A DNA stretch of 64,000 nucleotides, taken from positions 496,001 through 560,000 of the forward strand of contig JAUIHT010000001.1 of NCBI GenBank assembly GCA_030432235.1, given 5' to 3'. Of the stretch, positions 17,686-27,130 are shown one piece after another (the first letter of the stretch is position 1; each line of letters starts with the position of its first letter). The position numbers were made by a program, and so were the translations under genes. Source of the stretch: Verrucomicrobiia bacterium (lineage in GTDB: Bacteria; Verrucomicrobiota; Verrucomicrobiia; Opitutales; Cerasicoccaceae). The notes under the pieces were generated by a model. It saw only the letters and a program-made list of their open reading frames with translations. It was not told the origin of the DNA and did not search any database.

Positions 17686-18705
17686 TTAGCGGGTGTAGCG
17701 GGCCATCTGGGCGCGGACAAAGCCGCTGAGCTGTAGCAGGTGCTTCGCGGGTGGGTAGCGCGGCTCGACGGCACGTAGGGCGGCCTCGGCGGCCTCGAGA
17801 TGCTCGTCGAAAATACGTTCCACCTCCCCGATGATGCCGTGCTGCTCGAGTCGGGCGAGGAAGCCGCTGGCATCGAAGCTGCCGTTGCCGGCGATCTTGG
17901 TGAGTTCCTGCCGGGTGAGGTGGCCTTTCTGCATGAGCAGCAGGGTGGGCAGGGTGAATTTGCCACTGGCCAGGTCGGTCCCGAGCGTTTTGCCGATTTT
18001 GGCCTCTTCTCCGGCCACGTCGGCCACGTCGTCGTAAATCTGGTAGGCGATGCCGAGACGCCGCCCAAACTCTCCGGCGGCCTTGGCGCAGTCCTCGTCG
18101 TAACCGGCCAGGCGGGCGCCGAGATGACAGGAGACGCGGAAGAGCTCCGCCGTTTTCAACTCGATGACGCGGAAATACTCCGCCAGGGGGAAATCGGTGT
18201 TGCCGCGCTCGAACGTCTGGCGGATTTCGCCCGCGCAAACCCGGCGGGTGGCCAGGGAGACCTCCCGGCAGACCTCGACGGTGGGAAACTCTGCTGCGAG
18301 CTTGAGGGCCTGTGAGAACAGGGCGTCTCCCAGCAGGACGGCCGGAGCAGTGCCCCAGCGGGCGCTGACGGTGTCGGAATTGTGCCGGAGGGTGGCGTCA
18401 TCCAGGATGTCGTCGTGCACCAGGGTGGCCAGGTGAACCAGCTCAATGACGGCCGCGGCCTGTACCAGCGCGGCTTCTGCCTCACCTTTGGCGGGCCAGC
18501 CGCCAAAGAAAACCAGCACCGGGCGGATACGTTTGCCCTGATTGCGCAGGCAGTAGGCCACGAGTTCGCGCAGCTCCTCCTCGAATTGCCCGGTTTGGTC
18601 CTCCAGGAATGCGGTCAGCGCGTCCAGCCGATCTTCGACTGGGGCGATGATAGCGTCAAAGCCTCCGGGGAGACTGGTGCGCTTGGATTCCGGTGTGGCG
18701 AGCAT
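17686..18705 (-). CDS. Polyprenyl (trans-isoprenyl) diphosphate synthase
   Basis: A 339-residue long-chain prenyl diphosphate synthase that condenses isopentenyl diphosphate units, probably for the menaquinone side chain or undecaprenyl-type carriers. The first Asp-rich motif is LVHDDILDDATLRH, the second YQIYDDVADVAG, and GKRIRPVLV and RVCAGEIRQTFE are typical. The product chain length cannot be read with confidence. The nearby menC/menE genes (14 kb away) show that menaquinone is made. It precedes the ECF sigma gene on the same strand by 66 bases. Confidence 0.9.
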   Translation of the reverse strand: MLATPESKRTSLPGGFDAIIAPVEDRLDALTAFLEDQTGQFEEELRELVAYCLRNQGKRIRPVLVFFGGWPAKGEAEAALVQAAAVIELVHLATLVHDDILDDATLRHNSDTVSARWGTAPAVLLGDALFSQALKLAAEFPTVEVCREVSLATRRVCAGEIRQTFERGNTDFPLAEYFRVIELKTAELFRVSCHLGARLAGYDEDCAKAAGEFGRRLGIAYQIYDDVADVAGEEAKIGKTLGTDLASGKFTLPTLLLMQKGHLTRQELTKIAGNGSFDASGFLARLEQHGIIGEVERIFDEHLEAAEAALRAVEPRYPPAKHLLQLSGFVRAQMARYTR

Positions 18706-18851
18706 TTTTAAATGTTACAAGTGGACGTCCTTGAAAGGAGGGCGGGTGGATGATAGAAAGTGGCGTGCCGGGTTGCCCCGGAAATGGATTTTTTCTTGTG
18801 AGTCCGTATGGTAGGTGAAACCTTCCAGCATTTACAGAACGAAATTTACCC

Positions 18852-19565
18852 ATGAGTCAAGAAGCCCTGCCTACTTCCTTACCTGCTGAAACCCCGATCG
18901 AGCCCCCCGCCGTGGATGCGATGCAGAATGATCCGCTGCTCATCCTGATCATGTTCGGCGCCAGTGTCTACCTGGCCTGGCTGTGGTGGCAGGACGCCCA
19001 GACGGCCAAAAACGGCAAGCCCAACCCGCGTGCTTTTCCCGGGGCGGTCTTTTGTTCGGGGGCTGCCATCGGGGTCGCGGTGGTAGGAGCGCTGGTGATT
19101 CTTGGCCTCGAGGTGGCCGGTGAATACGCCCTGGATTTGGTCGGACAGCAGCGCAACATCACGGCGCTGTCTCTGCTGGCCATCCTGAGCGCGGCATTTT
19201 TCGAGGAACTGATTTTCCGTGGCTACCTGGTGGTCAAAAACAAGGGCCGGGCGGCGCTCATCGGTAGCATCGTGGGCTTTTCGCTCATCTTCACGCTGGC
19301 GCACAATTATTTCTGGACGCTCGATTTCCCCGAGGGCGTTCCGGGCTGGCAGTTCTGGAACGGCGAGCTGAGCTTCGACTTCGGGCTGAAGGCATGGTTC
19401 TCCAGCGCGTTCTTTTTTATCAACTCGTTGTGGTTCTACGCCGTGCGCTTTTACAAGCTCAACCCGGCCCAGTCCCTGTTGCCTTGTGTGGCGGCGCACT
19501 TCGCCAGCAACCTCGGCGTCTTCCTCATCAAGCTTTTCCAGGGCCACGTCGTCGGGCTGTGGTAG
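18852..19565 (+). CDS. CPBP-family intramembrane glutamic protease
   Basis: A 237-residue protein with about five membrane helices and the three CPBP (Abi/CAAX prenyl protease) motifs: EELIFRG (EExxxR), IFTLAHNYF (FxxxH) and AAHFASNL (HxxxN/B). Members process prenylated or other membrane proteins, or act in bacteriocin immunity; the bacterial substrate here is unknown. The N-terminal 25 residues are Pro/Glu-rich and cytoplasmic. It is divergent from the prenyl synthase gene and ends six bases before the convergent EamA gene. Confidence 0.87.
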   Translation: MSQEALPTSLPAETPIEPPAVDAMQNDPLLILIMFGASVYLAWLWWQDAQTAKNGKPNPRAFPGAVFCSGAAIGVAVVGALVILGLEVAGEYALDLVGQQRNITALSLLAILSAAFFEELIFRGYLVVKNKGRAALIGSIVGFSLIFTLAHNYFWTLDFPEGVPGWQFWNGELSFDFGLKAWFSSAFFFINSLWFYAVRFYKLNPAQSLLPCVAAHFASNLGVFLIKLFQGHVVGLW

Positions 19566-19571
19566 GCGCCA

Positions 19572-20435
19572 TCAGCGCGTTGCTTTGGCCCGTGTAGCCA
19601 GCCATAGGGCGAGCGCGATGATGCCGCCGCCGATGAGCAAGCGTAGCAGGTTGGCGCTTTCGCCGAATATTATTAGCGAGACCAGCACGGCGAGCGGGAT
19701 CTTGACGTTGTTGAAGACCGCGAGCGTGGCGGGATTGGTTTTGACCGCGCCTTTGTTCCACCAGAAAAAGCACAGGCCGGAGGCCAGCACGCCCAGATAA
19801 AGCAGCACGCCCCATTGGCGGAGTGAGATGATGCCCAGGTCACCCCAGCCGCCATAGGCTGTGGTGGTGATCAGGCAGAGCATCACCGCGCCCATGTAGA
19901 GCAGTCCGAAGACCTGTGCGTCAAGGAGCTTGGTCTCTTGTTCGCGGTAGCGCTTATAGGCGACCTGGCCGAAAGCGAAACAGAGGTTGGATAACTGCAC
20001 CAGCGCGATGCCGGTCCAGGTTGCGTCCAGGGCACGCCCGTCGAAGACAATCACCGCCGCCCCGGCAGCGGCCAGCAGTGCCAGACCGAGATTACGCGGG
20101 CGGAAGCGCTGCTCCAGCGCGTCATAGAGCAGGGTGACAAAGAGTGGCGTGGTGACCGTCAAGGTGGCGACTTGATAGGCTTCCAGATAGCCAAAGGCGG
20201 CGATATAGAGGTTGTACATCAGCCCGTACTGCACGGCGCCGATGATGGCCAGCCAGGCGATGCCCCGCATCGAGACCGCCTTCAGGCGCAGAAACGGCAG
20301 GAAGATAGGGAGGCTGATGGCCAGTCTCAAACAGGCCACCAGATTCGCGTCCAACCCCGTCAACTCGCCCTTGATCAATCCATAGGAAAATGCCCAGATG
20401 AGCGAAACGAGCGCGAGGTACAGCATGGCAACCAA
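19572..20435 (-). CDS. EamA/DMT-family transporter
   Basis: A 287-residue protein with ten predicted membrane helices in two five-helix EamA repeats (LVSLIWAFSYGLIKG in the first and ALVQLSNLCFAFGQVAYKRY in the second), the pattern of drug/metabolite superfamily exporters. The substrate is unknown; relatives export amino acids, nucleotides or other metabolites. It starts one base after the stop of the LOG gene, so the two are almost certainly co-transcribed. Confidence 0.85.
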   Translation of the reverse strand: MVAMLYLALVSLIWAFSYGLIKGELTGLDANLVACLRLAISLPIFLPFLRLKAVSMRGIAWLAIIGAVQYGLMYNLYIAAFGYLEAYQVATLTVTTPLFVTLLYDALEQRFRPRNLGLALLAAAGAAVIVFDGRALDATWTGIALVQLSNLCFAFGQVAYKRYREQETKLLDAQVFGLLYMGAVMLCLITTTAYGGWGDLGIISLRQWGVLLYLGVLASGLCFFWWNKGAVKTNPATLAVFNNVKIPLAVLVSLIIFGESANLLRLLIGGGIIALALWLATRAKATR

Positions 20436-20436
20436 C

Positions 20437-21279
20437 TCACCCTTCGAGTTTATTGAGGGCCTCGGTGATGGTGTTGAAAGCCTCGTCGACGCTGTCGACG
20501 TAGCGGATGTAGTCCAGGTCGCTGGCGTGGCAGGTACCGAAGCGGACCATGGTCTTGAGGTTGAGCAGCTCGCTCCAGTATTCCTTGCCGTAGAGGATGA
20601 TGGGGATGGTGCGGGTGGCCTTGCGGGTCTTCATCAGGGTGTAGACCTCGAAGAGCTCGTCCATGGTGCCGATGCCGCCGGGGAAGACAACCAGCGCACG
20701 GGCCGGAAACATCAGCCAGAACTTGCGCGGGAGAAAGCTGTGAAAGTGGAAATAAAGCCCCTCGGAGATGTAGTCGTTGGGCTTCTGCTCGGAGGGGATT
20801 TCAATGCCGAAGCCGACCGAGCGACCGCCGGCTTCGAGTGCGCCGCGGTTGGCCGCCTCCATGATGCCGGGCCCCGAGCCGGTGGCGATGACGTAGTCGC
20901 GATCCGCCGGCAGGGTAGCGGACCATTTGGCGAGGCGGAAGGCCAACTCACGCGCGGCCTGGTAGTAGCGTGACATGTAGACGGCATCGGTAGCGTGGTC
21001 GAAGCCATCCCAATGTTTGCGGGTCTTGCGTTTGAGCTTTTTGAATTTCCGCTCAAACTGTTTCAATTCGCGTTCGGCCACATCGGGCGGCAGGATCTTG
21101 GCCGCGCCGAAAAAGACCAGCGTCTGCCGGATACCGGCGCGTTCCAGGCGCAGGGCGGGCTCAAGGAACTCCGGCTGCATCGCCAGCACGTCGTGTACAG
21201 CCTGGCTGACGACATCATAGCGTCCGTTGTAGACGGGTACGGAAGGGACCTTTTTCGGGGCGGCTTTCTTCTTCGGCAT
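20437..21279 (-). CDS. LOG-family nucleotide phosphoribohydrolase-like protein
   Basis: A 280-residue Rossmann-like protein of the LOG (TIGR00730) family. The motifs TGSGPGIMEAANRGA and PGGIGTMDELFEVYTLMKT are diagnostic; known members release free base from nucleoside 5'-monophosphates, including cytokinin precursors. The 80-residue N-terminal extension with basic MPKKKAAPKKVPS is longer than in short LOG proteins and is seen in a larger subgroup. ATG 21279 was chosen over the upstream frame start at 21327. It is paired with the EamA transporter. Confidence 0.85.
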   Translation of the reverse strand: MPKKKAAPKKVPSVPVYNGRYDVVSQAVHDVLAMQPEFLEPALRLERAGIRQTLVFFGAAKILPPDVAERELKQFERKFKKLKRKTRKHWDGFDHATDAVYMSRYYQAARELAFRLAKWSATLPADRDYVIATGSGPGIMEAANRGALEAGGRSVGFGIEIPSEQKPNDYISEGLYFHFHSFLPRKFWLMFPARALVVFPGGIGTMDELFEVYTLMKTRKATRTIPIILYGKEYWSELLNLKTMVRFGTCHASDLDYIRYVDSVDEAFNTITEALNKLEG

Positions 21280-21339
21280 GACGTGGCAAAAGCCGCCTGT
21301 GGTAGTGGTAAGACCGGCTACTGGCAAGGCGGGAATCGC

Positions 21340-21837
21340 CTATCCACTGCCCGGCAGGCGGTCCTCTTCCAGATAGAAGTCCAGTGACTGGTTGTCCCCG
21401 CGGATAATACCGGAGGACAAGTCGCCGTCGTCCATGGCCTCGTCGACACGCCTCTGCAGGTCGGCACTCATATCCGTGGCGGCCAGGATGATGGCGACGG
21501 AGGTGCCGTCACCCGGATCGTTAAAAGCGTAGTAGCCGTTGAGGGGACAGCCGTTAACCCAGTCGTCCGCGTTCATGTAGCCGTCCATCTCGGTGGGCAT
21601 AGTGCCCTGATCCCAGTGTGAACCGGGCCAAACGCCTTGCTCGAGGTTGTAACTCTGGAAGGCGCCGGCGAAGATGCGGAAGTTGTTCGAAATGGCGGAT
21701 GCCTGGCTGTTTTCGCGGACTTTCTTCATGCCCGGAATCGCCAGGGCCACGAGCATGCCGATGATGACCACAACGATCATGATTTCCACCAGGGTAAAGC
21801 CACGTAGGGGTTTGGCTGTTCTTTTGGAACAGTGCAT
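21340..21837 (-). CDS. Type II secretion/type IV pilin-like pseudopilin
   Basis: A 165-residue protein with a class III prepilin signal: a short basic leader ending in Gly (KPLRG) followed by FTLVEIMIVVVIIGMLVALAIPG, the methylated Phe, Glu5 and hydrophobic helix of GspG/H-type pseudopilins. The C-terminal part is short, acidic and Gly/Asp-rich (FNDPGDGTS), typical of the many stand-alone prepilin-like proteins in Verrucomicrobiota. No assembly ATPase or peptidase gene is near, so it depends on a machine encoded elsewhere. Confidence 0.85.
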   Translation of the reverse strand: MHCSKRTAKPLRGFTLVEIMIVVVIIGMLVALAIPGMKKVRENSQASAISNNFRIFAGAFQSYNLEQGVWPGSHWDQGTMPTEMDGYMNADDWVNGCPLNGYYAFNDPGDGTSVAIILAATDMSADLQRRVDEAMDDGDLSSGIIRGDNQSLDFYLEEDRLPGSG

Positions 21838-21899
21838 GACTCATAGCTTGGGGGAAACACCCCTGTATGGCAATGCAGAAGATAGCCTTAGTGAATCTA

Positions 21900-22532
21900 T
21901 CAGGGCGCCATATAACCGACGACGCTGGCTGCTTCCACCGCGAAGATGGCTTCGTCTTTCTGGACCACCAGATAGTAGCCGCTTCGGCGGATGACGTCGA
22001 CCGTCTGCCCTTTGCCGATGCCCACGCCGCCAATGACCTGGGAAATCACCACGACGGGCTTCTCCAGTACTATCCGGGCGGGCAGGGGTGTGTTCAAAGT
22101 AAAGGGAACCGGTGGTGGTTCGGCGATCACCAGCTCGGCGGGCGCAGCTTTGGCCAGCGTAGCGACGGGCTCCGGCTCGGCGGGCTCCGGTTCAGCAACC
22201 TCCTCCGGTAGCGGCATTGATGGCGCTTCTGCCTTAGGCTGAGGTAGTGCGTTTTCAGAGGGTACGGCGTTGTTTTTGTAAAACAGCCCGCCCACCGCGA
22301 TGAGGCTCAGCATTACCAGAGCGAAACCGAATATCTTCGCCGTCGCCTTGGGCGAACGCTTCTTCGTGTGGCTTGCCGGCGCACTCTCGGCGCTTGCCGT
22401 GCTTTGGCCACTGGGTGAAGGAATCCTTATCGTACCGCCCTTCATCCCCGGAGAACGGGAAGTGGCACTCATGCCGCTATCCAGCTGGATACCCGGAACG
22501 ATCTTGATACTCTTTGGATGGCTGTACCCCAT
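21900..22532 (-). CDS. Single-pass membrane protein with Pro/Glu-rich linker
   Basis: A 210-residue protein: a Ser-rich basic N terminus, a membrane helix at about 68-85 (IFGFALVMLSLIAVGGLFY), a PEPEP-type linker (VAEPEPAEPEPVA) and a C-terminal domain of about 70 residues with SH3-like strands (VIGGVGIGKGQTVDVIRRSGYYLVVQKDEAIFAV). It may sense or bind the cell wall, but that is only inference from the architecture. A second ATG at 22472 gives a shorter N terminus. It is upstream of the pseudopilin gene by 62 bases on the same strand. Confidence 0.6.
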   Translation of the reverse strand: MGYSHPKSIKIVPGIQLDSGMSATSRSPGMKGGTIRIPSPSGQSTASAESAPASHTKKRSPKATAKIFGFALVMLSLIAVGGLFYKNNAVPSENALPQPKAEAPSMPLPEEVAEPEPAEPEPVATLAKAAPAELVIAEPPPVPFTLNTPLPARIVLEKPVVVISQVIGGVGIGKGQTVDVIRRSGYYLVVQKDEAIFAVEAASVVGYMAP

Positions 22533-22661
22533 ATGCCATGGTGGTTACGTTTTCTGGTATAGCGTAAGCCTGGAGCAGCCGTCAATGGAAATTAATGTGA
22601 CAACCTTTCTTATGATACGAATAAGCGTTAATGCGGGCTAATGCGGGTTTGCTGTTTAGTG

Positions 22662-23411
22662 CTAGCCGCCAAGATTGACGACCTGGGAGGTGACTTGGGA
22701 CGCGGCGTCCGAGAGCAGGAAAACCGTGGTCTGGCCAGCGTCCTCGGGTGTCTGGAAACGGCCCAGCATGCGATGCTTTGCCCTCTCTTCCAGTTGGGCC
22801 TGGTCCCTGCCTTCGGCGACCTGGACTTCCAATTCCTTTTCGGTCAGGACCCAGCCGGGGTTGAGCAGGTTGATCCGGATATTTTCCAGGGCGTAGGCGT
22901 GCGCGAGGTTGCGCGTCAAAGTGAGCAGGCCGCCTTTGGATATGGAGTAGGCCAGTAGATTGGGGGAGCCCCCGTAAGCGTTGCCCGAGCCGATGTTGAC
23001 GATAGCGCCCCCACCGTTGGATTTCATCACGGGGATGGTGTGCTTGCAGCAAAACAGGGCGGGTTTGAGGTTGATGGCCATGACCCGATCGAAGAACTCC
23101 CCGGTGGTCTCCTCCAGGGTGCCACGAGGGAAGGCGCCGACGTTGTTGACCAGGCCGTCGATGCGGCCGAAGTCCGCGACGGTTTTTTTGATGAGAGCAC
23201 CGCAGGTCTCCTCGTCGGTCAGGTCGCCGCCAAAAAAGAGGGCTTCCCTGCCTTCGTTGACGAATGACCGGACGGCCTCCTGGCCGGTCGCCTCGTCCAG
23301 GTCCGCCAGGACAATTCTTGCACCGGCGGCGGCGACTGCCTCGGCGATGCCCCGCCCGATGCCATGGGCGGCGCCGGTGACGATGACGACTTTATCGTGC
23401 AGAGGCTTCAT
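22662..23411 (-). CDS. Short-chain dehydrogenase/reductase
   Basis: A 249-residue classical SDR. The cofactor motif TGAAHGIGRGIAEAV, acidic DLD after strand 2 (preferring NAD), NNVGAFPRG, the catalytic Ser in VNIGSGNAYGG and YxxxK in YSISKGG are all seen. It ends with SDAASQVTSQVVNLGG, where most relatives have DGG. The substrate is unknown; this group includes sugar and alcohol dehydrogenases. It seems monocistronic. Confidence 0.88.
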   Translation of the reverse strand: MKPLHDKVVIVTGAAHGIGRGIAEAVAAAGARIVLADLDEATGQEAVRSFVNEGREALFFGGDLTDEETCGALIKKTVADFGRIDGLVNNVGAFPRGTLEETTGEFFDRVMAINLKPALFCCKHTIPVMKSNGGGAIVNIGSGNAYGGSPNLLAYSISKGGLLTLTRNLAHAYALENIRINLLNPGWVLTEKELEVQVAEGRDQAQLEERAKHRMLGRFQTPEDAGQTTVFLLSDAASQVTSQVVNLGG

Positions 23412-23457
23412 GCTGGTGCTTGTGTGAGATAGGAGCAGATCATCAATCGAATGAGCA

Positions 23458-24123
23458 CTAGGTTATCGTGGGTCTGGAAAACTGGCTTTCCGCCGCAGCG
23501 CAGAATGTATCGACGGGATGGCCTATCGCCGCGATGAACCGCTCCCAGTCGTTTTTTGCCACCCCCACATCGACTTCCTCATCGAAGCTCATTTTGCCCT
23601 TTCTGCTGCTCAGTCCCGTGCCGATAAAATTACCCGACATATAACCGATGAGGCCGCCAATCAGGGAGCCGATAAAAAACAGGCCGATCGTAAGGTAGAT
23701 GCTGATCCGTCTCAAGATGAGCACTTGAACGAGCAGGCCGGCGATGCCCAGAACCAGGCAGCCGATGACACTGAAGGTTTTTTGAAAACTGTGCGTCACT
23801 TCAACCTCAAGCGAGTTTGCCGAGACTCTTTTGGCGTTCTTCGACGTTGCGCTGAGCATGATGTAGTCGACAGGGACCATCCCCTGACCACGCACATTTA
23901 CCAAATCCCGATTGAGGATCACGGATAATTGACATTCAAAATGCCCGTTGATGGCAAGAGCGGCTCCGGAGTCATTCAGATCGGTGATCTGCCAACCGTC
24001 CTCTTCCCGGAGGTTCGACTTCATGATCGCGAATAGATCCGAAAACAGGGCATGGCATCCTGCTTCCAGCTCTTCCTTGGGGAGTTGGTCCGGCCTGATC
24101 TTTCTCGTGTACCGGAAGGGCAT
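23458..24123 (-). CDS. Hypothetical membrane protein with two helices
   Basis: A 221-residue protein whose N-terminal half is soluble (to about residue 105), followed by two adjacent membrane helices (VIGCLVLGIAGLLVQVLIL and IYLTIGLFFIGSLIGGLIGYM) and a soluble C terminus. The helices are Gly-rich. I recognise no family. It lies between the SDR and glutamate decarboxylase genes on the same strand; no functional link is evident. Confidence 0.6.
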   Translation of the reverse strand: MPFRYTRKIRPDQLPKEELEAGCHALFSDLFAIMKSNLREEDGWQITDLNDSGAALAINGHFECQLSVILNRDLVNVRGQGMVPVDYIMLSATSKNAKRVSANSLEVEVTHSFQKTFSVIGCLVLGIAGLLVQVLILRRISIYLTIGLFFIGSLIGGLIGYMSGNFIGTGLSSRKGKMSFDEEVDVGVAKNDWERFIAAIGHPVDTFCAAAESQFSRPTIT

Positions 24124-24156
24124 GGCTGTGGGTTAATCAGGCATACTTGACTGCTC

Positions 24157-25554
24157 TCAGCAGATCTTACCCTTGCCGGACTGATTCGCGAGCATGGTGG
24201 AGAACTCCTGGGCCTCGTCCTTGAGCTTTTTCCAGCACAGTTCGATATCCTGGGCGAACTTCTCGGCCATGTCGCGGGTGAAGTTTTCCTTCACCACCAT
24301 GCGGAGCACGTGGACGGTGTCGGCCTTGGGTGGGAGCGGGTAGGCCGGGACGATCCAGCCGTACTGACGCAGCAGGTCGCTGAGCATATAGACGACTTCC
24401 TTGGGCAGCTTGCGGTCTTTCAGGCGCACGGTGACGGTGGGCAGGTACTTCGACTCGTTGAGTAACTCGAAGTGGCCCAGCTCGAGGAGCTTCTTCTCCA
24501 GGTACTGTGCGTTCTCCATGATATTGGTCATGATCTTGCGGTAGCCTTCCTTGCCGAGGCGCAGGAAGTTGTAGTACTGCAGGAGCACCATGCTGGAGGC
24601 GCGGGAGAAATTCAGCGAGTAGTTGGGCATGGAACCACCGAGGTAGGTGATGTTGAAGACCAGCTCCTCGGGCAGGTCCGAGCGGTCGCGGAAGATGACG
24701 GTGCCGCAGCCGGGGAAGACGAGGCCGAACTTGTGGTTGGAGGTGTTGATGCTACGCACCTGCTCCAGGCGGAAGTCCCACTCGACCTCGGGGTAGAAAA
24801 ACGGCGCGACGAAGCCGCCGCTGGCGCCGTCCACGTGGATGGGGATGTCCCAGCCCTTGTCCTTTTTCAGGCCCAAAAGGTATTCGTTGACGCCTTTGAC
24901 GTCGTCGAGCTGCCCGGTGAAGGTGGTGCCGACCACGCAGCCGACCGCGCAGGTGTTTTCGTCGACGTACTCAGGGAGCTGGTCGGCGGTCATGTAGAAC
25001 TGGTCCTCCTTCAGCGGGACGACGCGCATCTCGACATCGAAATAGCGGGCAAACTTTTCCCAGCAGGTGTGCACATCGGCGGAGAAGACCACGTTGGGCT
25101 TGTCGGTGGGTTTTCCGGCGGCCTGCATCTTCTTTTTCCAAGACCACTTGTGCGCCAGCAGGCCGAGCATGATGGCCTCGGACGAGCCGATGGTGCAGGT
25201 GCCGACCGGGTCCTTGTCCTTGGGGGCGTTGAACATACGGCCCATCATGCTGACGACGCGCTGGTGGATTTCCTCGGTCTGTGGGTACTCGTCCTGGTCG
25301 ACGATGTTCTTGTCCGCCGTCTCTTGCAGGAGCATGCGGGCCTCGGGCTCCATCCAGGTGGTGACGAAGGAGGCGAGGTTGAGCGCGGGGTTGCCGTCGA
25401 GCTGCATCTCGTCGTGGATGATGCGGTAGGCCACGCGGGCATCCATGCCCTCATCGGGGATGTCGAACTTGGGCACGCCACCGGTCATGTGGCGGTCGGC
25501 ATAGGCAAAGTGCAGGTTCTGGTCGTCTTCAGGTCGGTGCTTAACGGTGTGCAT
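24157..25554 (-). CDS. gad: Glutamate decarboxylase
   Basis: A 465-residue PLP enzyme converting glutamate to GABA and CO2, consuming a proton; it often serves acid resistance. The group II decarboxylase signatures are present: [35 protein letters not shown] with the PLP-binding Asp, and the Schiff-base Lys in [14 protein letters not shown]. The sequence matches GadA/B closely in order and length. No GABA antiporter gene (gadC) is nearby, so acid-resistance use cannot be inferred from context. Confidence 0.94.
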   Translation of the reverse strand: MHTVKHRPEDDQNLHFAYADRHMTGGVPKFDIPDEGMDARVAYRIIHDEMQLDGNPALNLASFVTTWMEPEARMLLQETADKNIVDQDEYPQTEEIHQRVVSMMGRMFNAPKDKDPVGTCTIGSSEAIMLGLLAHKWSWKKKMQAAGKPTDKPNVVFSADVHTCWEKFARYFDVEMRVVPLKEDQFYMTADQLPEYVDENTCAVGCVVGTTFTGQLDDVKGVNEYLLGLKKDKGWDIPIHVDGASGGFVAPFFYPEVEWDFRLEQVRSINTSNHKFGLVFPGCGTVIFRDRSDLPEELVFNITYLGGSMPNYSLNFSRASSMVLLQYYNFLRLGKEGYRKIMTNIMENAQYLEKKLLELGHFELLNESKYLPTVTVRLKDRKLPKEVVYMLSDLLRQYGWIVPAYPLPPKADTVHVLRMVVKENFTRDMAEKFAQDIELCWKKLKDEAQEFSTMLANQSGKGKIC

Positions 25555-25645
25555 GGTGGGTCGTCTTCAGGTTGGGATTAATGAGTCCCAAGGTCATACC
25601 CACCGCCAAAAAAGAGTGCAAGGGGAAAGGGGTCGGGGAGGGGGC

Positions 25646-25909
25646 TTAGCCGTTGCGCATTTCAGGTTCAAAAAGGTCTGAGCTTGCCATTGCCATTCTA
25701 GCAAGCGGCTCCGGTAGTATAAACCACTGTTGATGACTGTATGCGTGAGGAAAGCCATTTGGACTTTCTTCACTTGGATTCCATGTCACACCCACTTCGC
25801 CATCTGCGTTGTGGGCAATGGCGAATGCTTCAGTTTCGACTAGATATCCTGTTACTTGAAAGCGTGATGTTGATTCCAGAGTTTGCTCTAAACGTTTTTC
25901 CGTATGCAT
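25646..25909 (-). CDS. Small hypothetical protein
   Basis: An 87-residue frame starting with ATG at 25909 and preceded by an AAAGGA ribosome-binding site at a good distance, unusual in this window where Shine-Dalgarno sequences are weak. The product is soluble, acidic and tryptophan-containing (VTWNPSEESPNGF, HQQWFILPE). No family is recognised. Its composition is more AT-rich than its neighbours. It follows the 319-residue unknown gene on the same strand by 27 bases and may be its operon partner. Confidence 0.55.
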   Translation of the reverse strand: MHTEKRLEQTLESTSRFQVTGYLVETEAFAIAHNADGEVGVTWNPSEESPNGFPHAYSHQQWFILPEPLARMAMASSDLFEPEMRNG

Positions 25910-25936
25910 ATCATTCCTTTCTTCTTAAAGTTTTTC

Positions 25937-26896
25937 TCACTCCGCGGGTCTTTGCACGGTGACGGTATCACTGCCGTTTTCGTTGCCGGTGTCGAGGATG
26001 ACGTAGACGCGGTAGTTGGCGGAGTCGCCCGGGGCCTCGAGGCCAGCCGTGGTGGTGAACTCGCGCGGGTCCTCCGGCTGGAGTGAGGCGAGCACCTGCT
26101 CGTCGCCTGTGGAGTAGGGGGTGACGGGGCTGGTGCGCAGCTCATACTTTTGCAAATTAGCATCGGTAGACTCGCTGAAGGTGATGCGGGCCAGCCCGGC
26201 GGAGGCATCCCACACGCCCTGCGCGGTGACCTGCTGCGGGGTGTGGCCGGGCAGCGGTGTGACGCGCGGCAGGGTCTGCACGATGGGGCTGCCGGGGGCA
26301 AAGAGCGCCTCGATAACGCGGCGGTAGCCCACTAGGATGGGCAGCACCTCCTCCTGGATGGCGTTGCGCTCGTCCCGCGCCAGCTTGACCTCCTGCTCGT
26401 TGTCGTAGTCGGTCACATAGGCCTCGTTCAGCGTCTCCAGGTCGGTCTCGAAGGTGGCGCGGTCATAGCCCTCGGCCAGCAGGAAGGGGTCGGGCGCCTG
26501 TGCCGTGTTGATTTTTCCCCACAGGCTGGCCATGTCGATCAGCGGCTTGGTAAAGTAGCTCTGCGCACTCGTCGGGCGCGGCACCTCCGGCAGTCCATTG
26601 ACAAAAGGCGTGCCCGGCAGCAGCCCGCGCACCCGGCGGTTGAAGTCGTTCACATGCGCGATCATGACCGTCTTCTGCTGGGCCAGGGTGGCGTTGCCGA
26701 TTTCCACATCGTTGATACGGTCTTCCACCTTGGCCCGGGCCGCCTCCAGCGCGTCACGGGTGTTCTCCAGCTCGCCCCGCGTCGTGCCCTGCGGCGGCAC
26801 CGTGATGGGGCTACCCTGCACGCCCTCGGCGTCCTCCCAGTGCGCGAGGAAGAGGTTGATGGTCGGAATATAAGAGCTCGGTCCGGAGATAGGCAT
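25937..26896 (-). CDS. Hypothetical protein, coiled-coil plus fibronectin-like C terminus
   Basis: A 319-residue protein without signal peptide. The first 200 residues are helical with heptad-like segments (TRGELENTRDALEAARAKVEDRIN). The C-terminal 100 residues are strand-rich (GLARITFSESTDANLQKYELR) and look like a fibronectin type III-like fold. The N terminus MPISGPSSYIPTINLFLAHW resembles hypothetical proteins I have seen in planctomycetes and Verrucomicrobiota, without known role. It is followed by the small 25646-25909 gene and preceded by the degenerate heptad repeat tract. Confidence 0.65.
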   Translation of the reverse strand: MPISGPSSYIPTINLFLAHWEDAEGVQGSPITVPPQGTTRGELENTRDALEAARAKVEDRINDVEIGNATLAQQKTVMIAHVNDFNRRVRGLLPGTPFVNGLPEVPRPTSAQSYFTKPLIDMASLWGKINTAQAPDPFLLAEGYDRATFETDLETLNEAYVTDYDNEQEVKLARDERNAIQEEVLPILVGYRRVIEALFAPGSPIVQTLPRVTPLPGHTPQQVTAQGVWDASAGLARITFSESTDANLQKYELRTSPVTPYSTGDEQVLASLQPEDPREFTTTAGLEAPGDSANYRVYVILDTGNENGSDTVTVQRPAE

Positions 26897-27130
26897 GGAA
26901 AGGCAAGGGTTGTCGGATTACAAGTTGTCAGAGTGAGTGGCCCGCACACGAATGGGTGTGTCGGACAGAGCCTAGTCAAAGCCCGTCGGCTCCCTTGCCA
27001 AGCTTAAATTATGATAAAATAAGCCCAAAATGATTAAAATAAGCGCTATCAACTTACGATTACGTGACAGCGCGCCACAATTCCCGAGCAGATACCACAC
27101 ACTACGACGCAACCCCGGCCCAAGCGACCC
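26897..27130. other. Non-coding stretch upstream of the 319-residue gene
   Basis: No convincing gene. It holds a small hairpin (CACAC, six-base loop, GTGTG, around 26945-26960) and an AT-rich patch at 27004-27045 that could contain a minus-strand promoter. No known RNA family was recognised. Confidence 0.4.

Noticed and set aside
18760-18790. Possible sigma-54 promoter (TGGCG...TTGCC) before the CPBP gene
   Set aside because: The distance between GG and GC is 11, not 10 bases, and the -24 box deviates.
18769-18800. Possible terminator CCGGG/CCCGG with T-run
   Set aside because: The stem is only five bases, the T-run is six bases away, and no plus-strand gene ends nearby.
26940-26965. Small hairpin as a riboswitch upstream of the 319-residue gene
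   Set aside because: A five-base stem alone does not match any riboswitch core known to me, and no metabolic gene follows.
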